Translations under genes and position numbers: made by a program
The notes under the pieces: generated by a model
What the model saw: the letters and a program-made list of their open reading frames with translations, nothing else
Databases searched by the model: none
Told to the model about the DNA's origin: nothing
Part shown: positions 16,814 through 28,400 of the stretch, in pieces
Numbering within the stretch: position 1 is the stretch's first letter
Layout of the letters: every line of letters starts with the position of its first letter
Source: Catenulispora sp. EB89
Lineage (GTDB): Bacteria > Actinomycetota > Actinomycetes > Streptomycetales > Catenulisporaceae
Assembly (NCBI RefSeq): GCF_041261445.1
Contig: NZ_JBGCCU010000001.1
Location: 711,092 to 775,091, forward strand
Length of the DNA stretch: 64,000 bases
Direction of reading: 5' to 3'

Positions 16814-17305
16814 ATGAACTTCCGCCTCAAGACCACCCTGATCGCCACCGCCGTCGTCACCGCTCTGGGCGCCACCGCCGCGATGGCCAGCGACAACGGA
16901 GACGCGCACCACTCCAAGATCGTCAACAGCTGGGCCGCCGCCTGGAACGGCTCGGACCCGAAGGCGCTCGGCGCGCTGTTCACCGCCGACGCCACCTACA
17001 CCGACCACGCGATCGGCGTCACCATGACCGGCCAGCAGCAGATCTCCGGCTGGAAGGAGCGCACCGACGCGCTGATCGAGAACGTGCACGTCACCGTCAA
17101 CCACGCCTACCGCTCCGGCAGCCACATCACGATCGAGGCGGTCTACGCCGGCCACATCAAGGGCGCGCCCAAGCCGTTCGCCGTCGACATGGCCACCCTG
17201 CTGGACGTCCAGGGCCACCGCCTCACCGCCGACCAGGACTTCTACAACCTGGGCTCGGTCCTGTCGCAGTCCGGCCTGCCGGCCGACTGGAAGCCGGGTT
17301 CCTGA
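16814..17305 (+). CDS. Exported SnoaL-like (NTF2-fold) protein
   Basis: 163 residues with a Sec signal peptide (MNFRLKTTLIATAVVTALGATAAMAS). The mature part is an NTF2-like domain: IVNSWAAAWNGSDPKALGALFTADATYTDHAIG, GWKERTDALIENVHVTV, FAVDMATLLDVQGHRLTADQDFYNLGSVL. Extracytoplasmic location is unusual for a small catalytic SnoaL. Probably co-transcribed with the MDR gene. Confidence 0.82.
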   Translation: MNFRLKTTLIATAVVTALGATAAMASDNGDAHHSKIVNSWAAAWNGSDPKALGALFTADATYTDHAIGVTMTGQQQISGWKERTDALIENVHVTVNHAYRSGSHITIEAVYAGHIKGAPKPFAVDMATLLDVQGHRLTADQDFYNLGSVLSQSGLPADWKPGS

Positions 17306-17383
17306 TCGCCGCGCCGCCGCGCCGCCGAGCACCACCCGGCATCCGGCGCCCGGCACCGAGCACCCAGCACCGACCACCGCACC

Positions 17384-17417
17384 AAGCACGCCGAAGCCCC
17401 CGGGCCCCGGCGTGCTT
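17384..17417. terminator. Hairpin terminator between convergent genes
   Basis: AAGCACGCCG (17384-17393) and CGGCGTGCTT (17408-17417) form a perfect 10-bp stem with a 14-nt GC-rich loop. Confidence 0.7.
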
Positions 17418-17424
17418 CGCGGCG

Positions 17425-18333
17425 TCAGCCCTCTGTGACTCTCGCCGAGGTGGTCAGCCCGAGCAACGTCCGCCGGAACTCCTGCGCCGCGTGCGGCAGC
17501 ACCACATCCGTGCGGTGCGCCACCGCGATCGTCCGATGCAGCGCCGGCGGCGCGATCGGCGTCACCCGCAGATTCGGCTCCGCGTTCTGCGCCACCATGC
17601 TCGGCACGATCGCCACGCCGAGACCGGCCCGGGCGAACCCCAGCACCGCGTCCATCTCCCCGCCCTCGACCGCGAACACCGGCTCGAAGCCCTCCGCCCG
17701 GCACGCCGCCACGGTCAGGTCGCGCAGGTCGTAGCCGTGCCGGAACATGATCAGCTGCTCGTGTTCCAGGTCCGCGATCCGCACCTGCCGACCGTCGCCC
17801 GGCGGCGGCACGTTCGGGGCCGAGACCACGACCAGGTCTTCCCGCAGCAGTTCCTCCGTGGTCAGCGCCGGCGAGGGGGACGGCAGCGGCAGCACCACCA
17901 ACGCCAGGTCCAGAGCGCCGCGCGCCAGGTCCCGGACCAGGTCGTGCGACCCGCTCTCCTGGACCAGCAGCTGGATCCCGGGATACCGCTGGTGGTAGGT
18001 CCGCAGGACGTCGGGAAGCAGTCCCGTGCACAGCGACGGCGTCGCCCCGAGCCGCACGTGCCCGCGCCGCAGCTCGGCCAGCTCCTGCACCTCCCGCCGC
18101 GCCGCGTCGGCGTCGGCCAGGATCCGGCGGGCCATCGGCAGCAGCGCCTCGCCGGCGTCGGTCAGCGTGATGTTCCCGCGAGCGCGCAGGAACAGGTCCG
18201 CGCCGAGTTCGTGTTCCAGGGCTCTGATCTGTTGTGACAGTGAGGGCTGCGTCACATGCAGGGCCTCGGCGGCGCGGGTGAAGTGCCGGGTCTCGGCGAC
18301 CGTGACGAAGTAACGGAGCTGGTGGAACTGCAT
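17425..18333 (-). CDS. LysR-family regulator divergent from the sdh operon
   Basis: 302 residues. HTH: FHQLRYFVTVAETRHFTRAAEALHVTQPSLSQQIRALEHELGADLFLRARGNITLTDAGEALLPMAR. The effector domain holds LRRGHVRLGATPSLCTGLLPDVLRTYHQRYPGIQLLVQE, CynR/CbnR-like. It is 108 bp from sdhC and the region between contains an ATAG-N7-CTAT motif, so direct control of succinate dehydrogenase by a carboxylate-type ligand is plausible. Confidence 0.88.
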   Translation of the reverse strand: MQFHQLRYFVTVAETRHFTRAAEALHVTQPSLSQQIRALEHELGADLFLRARGNITLTDAGEALLPMARRILADADAARREVQELAELRRGHVRLGATPSLCTGLLPDVLRTYHQRYPGIQLLVQESGSHDLVRDLARGALDLALVVLPLPSPSPALTTEELLREDLVVVSAPNVPPPGDGRQVRIADLEHEQLIMFRHGYDLRDLTVAACRAEGFEPVFAVEGGEMDAVLGFARAGLGVAIVPSMVAQNAEPNLRVTPIAPPALHRTIAVAHRTDVVLPHAAQEFRRTLLGLTTSARVTEG

Positions 18334-18368
18334 GGCGCGTGATCCTTTTCCGGGTCCCCCGCACCATC

Positions 18369-18413
18369 ATAGGCTGTCTCTATCGTCACCAGCTGATCCA
18401 TGTCTTGGACCAA
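18369..18413. promoter_or_regulatory. LysR-type operator candidates upstream of sdhC
   Basis: ATAG-N7-CTAT at 18369-18383, the dyad typical of LysR recognition sites, followed by TTGGACCAA at 18405-18413 (4-bp arms around A). Both lie between divergent LysR and sdhC starts. Confidence 0.55.
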
Positions 18414-18441
18414 TCGACGACCAGCTCTTAGCGTCGGTCCC

Positions 18442-19142
18442 ATGGTTACCGCAACGTGGACGGACCGGCGTCCGCCTTCCCTGCGCGCGGCTTGGGACAG
18501 CTCCGTCGGCAAGAAAGCCGTCATGGCGGTCAGCGGCCTGCTCATGGTGTTCTACCTGCTGGCCCACGCGTTCGGGAACCTCAAGGTCTTCTTCGGACCC
18601 GGGCAGTTCGACAGCTACGCGCACTGGCTGCGCACCATGGGCGAGCCGGTCATGCACTACAGCTGGACGCTGTGGGTCATCCGGGTCGTGATGGTGGTGG
18701 CCGTGGTCGCCCACGTCGTGTCCGCCTACCAGCTCAGCCGGCGCGACCTCAGGGCCCGGCCGGTGCGCTACGAGCACCGCAAGGCCGGCAGCAGCCACGC
18801 GACCCGCACCATGCGCTGGGGCGGGGTCATCCTGCTGCTGTTCCTGATCTGGCACATCCTCGACCTGACCACGGGCACCGTGCACTCGGGGTTCCAGCCG
18901 GGCCACCCTTACGCCAACGTCGTCTCGACCTTCGACAACTGGTACGGCGACGTCATCTACATCGTCGCGGTCTGCGCGCTCGGCCTGCACATCCAGCACG
19001 GCTTCTGGTCCGCCGCCCAGACGCTCGGCGTGGGCAGCGTGAAGCGCGACCGCCTGATCCGGACCACCGGCAACGTGGTCGCCGTGCTGCTCACGCTCGC
19101 CTTCGTGGCGGTGCCGGTGGGCGTGATGAGCGGAGTGGTGAA

Positions 19143-19146
<4 letters not shown>
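18442..19146 (+). CDS. sdhC: Succinate dehydrogenase cytochrome b subunit
   Basis: 234 residues from ATG 18442, with five predicted membrane helices ([101 protein letters not shown]). Conserved His in LAHAFGN, VVAHVV, WHILDL and LHIQHGFW are the candidate axial ligands of two b hemes. This is the single-subunit di-heme anchor found in the B-type enzymes of Gram-positives and epsilon-proteobacteria. Its stop overlaps the GTG of sdhA. Confidence 0.93.
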
Positions 19147-21148
<2,002 letters not shown>

Positions 21149-21152
<4 letters not shown>

Positions 21153-21898
21153 AGGTCACACTGCGCGTCTGGCGGCAGGAGAACGCGTCCCGGCCGGGCC
21201 GGATGCAGCCGTACGAGGTCGACGGCATCAGCCGCGACATGTCGTTCCTGGAGATGCTCGACGTCCTCAACGAGCGGCTGATCCTGGACGGCGAGGACCC
21301 GGTCGCCTTCGACCACGACTGCCGCGAGGGCATCTGCGGCGCGTGCTCGCTGATGATCGACGGCGAGGCGCACGGCCCGGAGAAGAAGACCACCACCTGC
21401 CAGCTGCACATGCGCAGCTTCCGCGACGGCGCCACCATCGACGTCGAACCGTGGCGTGCGGCGGCCTTCCCGGTGGTCAAGGACCTGGTCGTGGACCGCT
21501 CGGCGATGGACCGGGTGATCCAGGCCGGCGGCTACATCACCGCCCCGACCGGGGCGGCCCCCGAGGCGCACGCCACCCCGATCCCGAAGCCCGCGGCGGA
21601 CCTGGCCTTCGAGAACGCCGAGTGCATCGGCTGCGGCGCCTGCGTCGCGGCCTGCCCGAACGGCTCCGCGAGCCTGTTCACCGCGGCGAAGGTGAACCAT
21701 CTCAACACCCTGCCGCAGGGGGCGCCGGAGCGGGAGACCCGCGTCGTCGGGATGCTCGCGCAGATGGACGCCGAGGGGTTCGGCGGCTGCACGCTGACCG
21801 GGGAGTGCGCGACCGCGTGCCCGAAGGGGATTCCGCTGGCTTCGATCGCTGCGATGAACAAGGAGTGGCTGCGCGCGCAGCGGAAGGCTTCTCGGTAG
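21149..21898 (+). CDS. sdhB: Succinate dehydrogenase iron-sulfur subunit
   Basis: 249 residues. The 2Fe-2S site is CREGICGAC followed by a later Cys in TTTCQLHM. The ferredoxin-like domain has the 4Fe-4S set [14 protein letters not shown] and the 3Fe-4S set in [12 protein letters not shown]. It transfers electrons from FAD to the heme b/menaquinone subunit. It starts within the ATGA overlap with sdhA, completing a three-gene coupled operon. Its last six codons lie inside the first unit of a 41-bp tandem repeat. Confidence 0.95.
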
Positions 21899-21997
21899 GG
21901 GCTCAACGGCTGCGGGCGTAGCGGAGAGCCTTGCGGTGAGGGCTCAGCGCCCGCGACCGCAGCGGAAAGCCTCGCGGTAAGGGCTCAACAGCCGGGG
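21879..21997. repeat. 41-bp imperfect tandem repeat across the sdhB stop
   Basis: Units 21879-21919, 21920-21960 and 21961 to about 21997 each begin AGCGGA(A/G) and share (T/G)CGGT-N3-GGGCTCA. Unit 1 includes the sdhB stop codon. The period is not a multiple of three. Confidence 0.8.
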
Positions 21998-22074
21998 TTC
22001 GCCATCCTCCCGAACCCCGGCGCGGCGTCCGCCTCTTGACGTGCTGCCCGGTGCTGCCTAATCTCCCGCATGGA

Positions 22075-22093
22075 GTAAGTAAAGTTTACTAAC
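22075..22093 (+). promoter_or_regulatory. 19-bp operator upstream of GH18 gene (CsnR-like)
   Basis: GTAAGTAAAGTTTACTAAC, with the perfect dyad AGTAAA-G-TTTACT. It is 17/19 identical to the site at 44928-44946 upstream of the GH75 chitosanase. It lies 53 bp before the GH18 start. Resemblance to the palindromic operators of chitosanase genes bound by the ROK repressor CsnR is from memory. Confidence 0.7.
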
Positions 22094-22145
22094 ACTCCAT
22101 CCGGCCGGAGCACAGGTACCACCCCCACACGCCTGGAGGATCCGC

Positions 22146-23102
22146 ATGCCCAAAAACCTTCGCAGGACGCTGATATGTGGCACCGCGGCACTGCTGCCCG
22201 CCGCCGCGATCGGCTTCGCCGCGACCGCGAACGCGGCCCCCGCGGCCCACGCCGCCGGGGCCAGCTTCCCCGCGCACTACTCGGCGCCGTATCTGCAGAT
22301 CTCCTCGTCGGACGCCGGCGACATGGCCAAGGACATGGCCGCCAGCGGCGACAAGTTCTACACGCTGGCGTTCCTCACGCCGAAGTCCGGCTGCACCCCG
22401 GAGTGGGAGGACGGCGGCGACTCGGTCGGCGCGTTCACCTCCCAGATCACGGCCCTGCAGAACGCCGGCGGCAACGTCATCATCTCCTTCGGCGGAGCCT
22501 CCGGCGGCGAACTCGCGGAGAAGTGCACCTCGGTCTCCAGCCTGGAAGCGGCGTACGCCAAGGTCGTGAGCACGTACCACGTCACGCGCCTCGACTTCGA
22601 CATCGAGGGCAACGACCTGAACAACAAGACCGCCAACTCCCGCCGCGACCAGGCCCTCGCCGCACTCCAGAAGGCGAACCCGAGCGTGCAGGTCGACTAC
22701 ACCCTCCCCGTCGACCCCACCGGCCTGGAGTCCAACGCCACGACGCTGCTGAAGGACGCCAAGAGCAAGGGCGTCGCGGTGAAGGTCGTCAACATCATGA
22801 CGATGGACTTCGGCGACGGCGAGAACGCCCTGAACGACGCGGAGTCCGCGGCCAAGGCCACCGCCCCGCAGCTCCAGTCGATCTTCGGCGGCTCCAGCGC
22901 CCAGTCCTGGGCCATGCTCGGCCTGACCCCCATCGCCGGCCACAACGACGACAACGAGAACTTCACCCAGTCCAACGCCTCCACCCTGGAGAGCTTCGCC
23001 GCCTCGCACGGCGTGCAGGAACTCGCGTTCTGGGAGGTCGACGGGTACGACAAGGGGACCGGGTACGCGTACTCGAAGATCTTCAACAAGATCACGGGTT
23101 AG
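22146..23102 (+). CDS. Secreted GH18 chitinase-type hydrolase
   Basis: 318 residues with a Sec signal (about 1-35, ending AAPAAHAA). The barrel includes NVIISFGGASGGELAEKC (strand 3 motif) and the GH18 catalytic signature LDFDIEG, with Asp150, Asp152 and acid/base Glu154. VNIMTMDFG and LAFWEVDGYD follow the family pattern. No carbohydrate-binding module is attached. The 19-bp palindrome upstream suggests induction by chito-oligosaccharides or glucosamine. GGAGGA lies just ahead of the ATG. Confidence 0.88.
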   Translation: MPKNLRRTLICGTAALLPAAAIGFAATANAAPAAHAAGASFPAHYSAPYLQISSSDAGDMAKDMAASGDKFYTLAFLTPKSGCTPEWEDGGDSVGAFTSQITALQNAGGNVIISFGGASGGELAEKCTSVSSLEAAYAKVVSTYHVTRLDFDIEGNDLNNKTANSRRDQALAALQKANPSVQVDYTLPVDPTGLESNATTLLKDAKSKGVAVKVVNIMTMDFGDGENALNDAESAAKATAPQLQSIFGGSSAQSWAMLGLTPIAGHNDDNENFTQSNASTLESFAASHGVQELAFWEVDGYDKGTGYAYSKIFNKITG

Positions 23103-23127
23103 AGCGACTGATCCTCGTGGCCCTCGT

Positions 23128-23154
23128 CCGGCCGGCTTGAAGAGCGCCGGCCGG
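23128..23154. terminator. Hairpin terminator after GH18 gene
   Basis: CCGGCCGGC (23128-23136) and GCCGGCCGG (23146-23154) form a perfect 9-bp stem with a 9-nt loop. Confidence 0.7.
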
Positions 23155-23291
23155 GCGGGGACCGGTCGAGAAGGACCCACCGCCCCGTCAACCACAGACC
23201 GACGAACCCCTTACCTTCCACCCCACGACGTACCCCGCCCCTCCACCCTCAGCACGGTGACCCGCCCCCGCCCCGGCGCTACGCTGCGGCG

Positions 23292-24596
23292 ATGCAGACA
23301 GCCGTGATCAGGCTCAAAGCCGCGGCGTGGTCCGCGGTCCGCCTGCTGCGTGCCCATCCCCAGGCTGTGGACGGCATCGTGGCGGCGGCGATGCTGGCCG
23401 TCAGCCTGCTCTGGCTCAGCCGCTACCCCTACGAGTCCGGCCATCGCTTCGTCTACAGCGAGCAGGACAGCCAGCGCACCCCCTTCCACCCCATCACCGC
23501 GCTCGGCTACGCCCTGACCGTCGGCTCCAGCGCCGCCCTCGCGTTCCGCCGCCGGCGCCCCACGCCGGTGCTGTGGGCGAGCTGCGCGATGGTCGTCCTC
23601 TACGCCGGCCTCGACTACCCGCCGACCACCATCGCGTGGGGGCCGCTCCTCGTCTTCTACACGCTCGCCACGCGCGAGCCGCCGCCGCGTGTCCTGCCGG
23701 GTGCGCTCATGGTGTTCGTGGTCTGGCTTCAGTACAGCCTGAAGCTGGTGGTGCTCGGAGTGCTGCTCGCGGTGCTGCAGACGGTGCTCGTCATCGGCGT
23801 CACCTGGGTCTTCGGCAACCAGACGCGGCGCCTCGCCGAGCGCAACGAGCGCCTGGCGCTGCTCACCGAGCAGGTGCGCAGGGATCAGGCGGCGCGCGCT
23901 CGGGAAGCCGTGGCGGGCGAGCGTGTCCGCATCGCGCGCGAGCTCCACGACGTCGTCGCGCACCACATGTCGGTGATATCCGTGCAGACCGGCCTGGCCC
24001 GCTATGTCCTGCACAGCGATCCCGCGACCGCTGGCCAGTCGCTGGGCACCATCGGCGACGCCACCCACGAAGCCATGCGCGAGATGCGCCGCATGCTCGC
24101 CGTCCTGCGCCCGGTCCCGGAGGACGGCGCTGCCGAAGCCGCCTACCGTCCCTCGGTCGAGCCGTCCCCCGGGCTGGCGCGGCTCCCGAAGCTGCTGGAG
24201 CGGGTGCGGGCGGCCGGGCTCGAGGTCGAGCTCACCGTCGCCGGCACGCCCTTCGCCCTGCACCCGGGCCATGACCTGTGCTGCTACCGCGTCGTCCAGG
24301 AGTCGCTGACCAACGTCATGAAGCACGCGCCCGGAGCCGGCGCGCTGGTGGAGCTCGTATATCAGGATCGTGACGTCATCGTCCGCATCGTCGACGACGG
24401 CGGGCGTGTACGCTCGCTCACTGAAGGTGGCGGCGTCGTCCCGACCTCCCTGGGACCCGCGGTGGCGGGCTCCGGGAACGGCCTGGTCGGCATGCGGGAA
24501 CGAGCGCGGATCTACGGCGGGACGCTGCATGCGGGGCCGCGCGCGGCGGGCGGCTTCGAAGTGGTCCTGGTCCTTCCGGGCGAGCAGGGGACCTAG
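23292..24596 (+). CDS. NarL-type sensor histidine kinase
   Basis: 434 residues. The N-terminal half holds four to six membrane helices without a large extracellular loop. A short coiled coil leads to the HisKA_3 dimerisation box RIARELHDVVAHHMSVISVQTG with phospho-acceptor His219. The HATPase_c domain has N-box VVQESLTNVMKHAPG, DDGGR and GNGLVGMRERARIYGGTL. Transmembrane-sensing kinase of the DesK/LiaS class. It is paired with the response regulator 62 bp downstream. Confidence 0.92.
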   Translation: MQTAVIRLKAAAWSAVRLLRAHPQAVDGIVAAAMLAVSLLWLSRYPYESGHRFVYSEQDSQRTPFHPITALGYALTVGSSAALAFRRRRPTPVLWASCAMVVLYAGLDYPPTTIAWGPLLVFYTLATREPPPRVLPGALMVFVVWLQYSLKLVVLGVLLAVLQTVLVIGVTWVFGNQTRRLAERNERLALLTEQVRRDQAARAREAVAGERVRIARELHDVVAHHMSVISVQTGLARYVLHSDPATAGQSLGTIGDATHEAMREMRRMLAVLRPVPEDGAAEAAYRPSVEPSPGLARLPKLLERVRAAGLEVELTVAGTPFALHPGHDLCCYRVVQESLTNVMKHAPGAGALVELVYQDRDVIVRIVDDGGRVRSLTEGGGVVPTSLGPAVAGSGNGLVGMRERARIYGGTLHAGPRAAGGFEVVLVLPGEQGT

Positions 24597-24658
24597 GCCC
24601 GGCGCCGCGCCGGCCGTAAGATCGCCGCCGGCGGATCGGTGGACCCGGGGGGTAGCGC

Positions 24659-25351
24659 GTGATCAAGGTGATAGTCGCGGACGACCAGATACTCGTCCGC
24701 GCGGGTCTGGCCGCCCTGCTGCGCGCGGCGCCCGGCCTGGACGTGGTCGGCGAGGCCGAGGACGGCGAGCAGGCGCTGGCCATCGCCGCCGAGCAGGAGG
24801 CCGACGTGGTCCTGATGGACGTCCGCATGCCCGGCATGGGCGGCATCGCGGCCACCGAGCAGCTGGTCGCGGCGCGTGAGGCGGACGGCCGCGAGACCCC
24901 CCGGGTCTTGATCCTGACCACCTTCGACCTCGACGACTACGTCTACGCCGCCCTCAAAGCAGGCGCCAGCGGCTTCGTCCTGAAGGACACGTCCCCCGAA
25001 CGCCTCCTGGCCGCCATCACCGTGGTCGCCAACGGCGACATGTTGTTCTCCCCGCCGATCTCCCAGCGCCTGATCGAGGCCTACACGCTGCGCGGCGAGG
25101 CGCCCGGCGGCCCGCCGGCCGACCTGGCGGTGCTCACCGCCCGCGAGATCGAGGTGCTGCGGCTGGTCGGCAAGGGGATGACGAACCCTGAGATCGCCGA
25201 GCACCTGGTGGTCGGCGAGACCACGGTGAAGACGCACCTGAACCGCACGATGACCAAGCTCAGCCTGTCCACCCGCGCGCAGGCGGTCGTGGTCGCGTAC
25301 GAGGCCGGGCTGGTGGTACCCGGCGACGGCGCGGGGTCGGCGGCGCGGTAG
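24659..25351 (+). CDS. NarL/FixJ-family response regulator
   Basis: 230 residues from GTG 24659. Receiver domain with phospho-acceptor Asp54 in VVLMDVRMPGMGG, switch Thr in LILTTFDLDDYVYAALKAGASGFVLKD. LuxR-type HTH at the C-terminus (LTAREIEVLRLVGKGMTNPEIAEHLVVGETTVKTHLNRTMTKLSL). Cognate to the kinase upstream; targets unknown. Streptomycete homologues of this pair often control antibiotic or cell-wall responses. Confidence 0.93.
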   Translation: MIKVIVADDQILVRAGLAALLRAAPGLDVVGEAEDGEQALAIAAEQEADVVLMDVRMPGMGGIAATEQLVAAREADGRETPRVLILTTFDLDDYVYAALKAGASGFVLKDTSPERLLAAITVVANGDMLFSPPISQRLIEAYTLRGEAPGGPPADLAVLTAREIEVLRLVGKGMTNPEIAEHLVVGETTVKTHLNRTMTKLSLSTRAQAVVVAYEAGLVVPGDGAGSAAR

Positions 25352-25449
25352 CCGGTACCGGGCAACAAGCGATCCTCCGACCGGGCATCACCGTGTCAGG
25401 CCCCTTCGCTACAGTCCCGGGCACCAGCACCCACCCCCGGGAGTGATCG

Positions 25450-28400
25450 ATGAGTGGCGCCACCACCACGACCGAAGCGTCCACCACGACCGACGCGTCG
25501 CCGAGGGACGAAGACACCAACGCGATCCCCGAGGCGATGCGCCGCCTGGTGATTCCCCGCCGTGGCGTCGCTGTGAGCAAGGACCCCACCGCCGCCACGA
25601 ACGCCGGCCCGGAAGCCGCCGCGTACTACGCCGCATGGCTGGAAGAGAACAGCGCCGCCGTCGCCGTGGTCCTCGACAACCGGCCGACCGACCCCGATCT
25701 CACCAGGAAGTACCGCGCCTCCAACGGCGACCTGGCCACCGCGACCCCGCTCGCGGCAGGCATTGCGGCGGCCATCATGATCTCCCCGGACACCCCGGAC
25801 TACGCCGACCCGGACGGCATCATCGACGCCTGGATCGCCGTACGCGGCCATGCTTTCGCCGCCGCGGCCGCCGTCGAACTGTTCGGCGTGAAGGCCGCGG
25901 GCGACTATCACCAGGGGTCGCGGACGTCGGCGTGGCTCTACCGGAAGCACGCCGCGTACGAGGACATGGCCGAATCGGCCAAGTACTTCGACCTCGCCAT
26001 CCACCTGCGGCGACGGCTGGCGTCGGCGGGAGAGGAGGACTACGCGCAGGCCGCTGAAACCCTTGCCGGACAACGAATCGCGCTCGCGAACCCGACGACC
26101 ACCGGCAGAGCCTGGTCCCGCATCCTCACGTCCTTCCTGATGCCGGAGCACGTCGACTGGGTCGAGGACGACTTCGCGCTCCTGGAGCGGGCCCACCTCG
26201 GCCTGTGGCTGGCGGTCAGCTCGATCACGACCGAGCGCCAAGTAGCCGCCTTCCCGGCGCGGAGCGTCAGCGCGTGGGCCCTCAACCAGGAGCCCGCCGT
26301 CCTGTGGACCGCCCTCGACACCCTCGGCGCGGATCTTCTCCCGATCCTCGTCGCGTGGCGCGAGAGCAACCCGGACACCCTCCAGCGGCTGCTCTTCGTC
26401 ATCGCCTGCACGGCATCGACCGACGCCTTCCACCACCTCCTCGACAACGTCGACAAGAAGTACTACACGGACGCGATCCGGACCGCCGCCGAGAACTTCC
26501 CCCGGCGTGCTCTGCGCGTGCTCGCCGAAGCCGCACTCCGCGACACGCCGCGCGGTCTGGCCGCCGCCAACCTGCTGCGCCTGCACGTCCTCGCCAACAA
26601 CGAGCTCGCCGAGGCCGAGCTGCCGACCCTCCCTCCGGCCGCACGCGAACTCGTCGAGAAGCTGCGCGCCGCCAACGTCCGCGTCCCGGAAGCCGACCCG
26701 GCCACGCTGCCGACGCTCCTCGTCAGCCCGCCGTGGCTGACCGACGCCAAGCCGGCCAAGCCCGTCGTCATCACCGGCCTGGTCGCGCCGAGCGAGTCGG
26801 CCCTGGTCTGGCAGGACGGGGAGCGCGAACGCCGAGCGCCCCAGCCGATCGTGACCAACCCGCACTGGACGCTCGGAAGCTGGGAGGACATCGCCGCCCG
26901 CATCAGCGCCACCAAATCAGCGGGCTGGTACGCCAACAGCCACTTCGCGGTCGAAGCCCCCGAGGACCTGGTGCGCTCGGTCCTCCCGGTCTGGGAGCCC
27001 GACTCGTGGCAGGCCGAGACCTGGATCCCGCGGCTCGTCGACCGCTTCGGCGCCGACGCCCTGCCGCCGATCCTGCACCTGGCGCGCAGCGAACCGGCGT
27101 CGGGGATCTTCTATCTCGCGCCGTTCGCGGCGTCCGAGGCCGCGCTGCTCGCCTGCGACTGGCTCAGCCGGCTCAAGACCGCCCGGCCGTTCGCGCTGGA
27201 GTGGCTGACGCGGCACCCGGCCGTCGCGGCCAGAACCCTGATACCGGTAGCTGTCGGCAAGGCCGGCAAGGCGCGCAACGCCGCCGAGCTGGCCATCCGC
27301 ACGTTGGCCGCTCGCGGGTTCACCGCCGAGATCACCGAGGCCGCCGCGGCTTACGGCGACGCCGTGGCGCAGGCGGTGGCCGCGATCGTCGCCGACGACG
27401 GCACCCTCACCCTGCCCAAGGTGATGCCGGTCGTTCCGGACTGGGCCCATCCGCGATCGCTGCCGCAGATTCTCCTCAAGGGACGACAGGCCGCGCTCCC
27501 CGAGCTGTCGGTGCACTACCTGCTGCTCATGTTCGCGGTGTCGAAGCCTTCCGAGCCCTACGCCGGCCTGGAAACGGCGAGGGAGATCTGCGACCCGGCA
27601 TCGTTGGCCGCCTTCGTGGCGGCGCTGTTCGAGAACTGGCGCGGCGTCGACTATCCGGCCAAGGAGAGCTGGGCTTTCGACGCTTCGCGCTGGTTCGGCG
27701 GCGACGACGTCGTGCGGCGCCTGTCCCCGATGATCCGGACGTGGCCTGGCGAGAACGGGCACCAGCGGGCCGTCGCCGGGCTCGACGTCCTGGCCGACAT
27801 CGGCGGTGACACGGCCCTGATGCACCTCTACGACATCTCGCAGAAGGTCAAGTTCAAGGCGCTCAAGGAGCGCGCCGCGCAGCGCGTCACGGAGATCGCC
27901 GACGAGCTCGGGCTCACGCCGGACCAGCTGGGCGACCGTCTCGTCCCGGACCTCGGGCTGGCGCCGTCCGGGACGCTGTCCCTGGACTACGGGCCGCGGC
28001 ACTTCACCGTCGGGTTCGACGAGCAGCTCAAGCCGTTCGTCGCGGACCAGGGCGGCAAGCGTCTCAAGGCCCTGCCGAAGCCCGGGGCGAAGGACGACGC
28101 CGAGCTCGCCCCGGCTGCCTACCAGCGTTTCTCGGCGCTGAAGAAGGACGCGCGGACGCTCGCCACGAGCCAGATCGCGCGCTTCGAGCTCGCCATGGTG
28201 GCGCAGCGGCGCTGGACGTCGCAGGAGTTCCGTGAGTACTTCGTCGCGCATCCGCTGCTGCGCCACATCGTCCGGCGCCTGGTGTGGGCCACCTTCAGCG
28301 AAGACGGTGTCGAGAGCACGTTCCGCGTCGCGGAGGACCTGACGTTCGCCGATGTCGCAGATGACGAATACCTCGTCGCGGACGACGCGGCGATCGGCAT

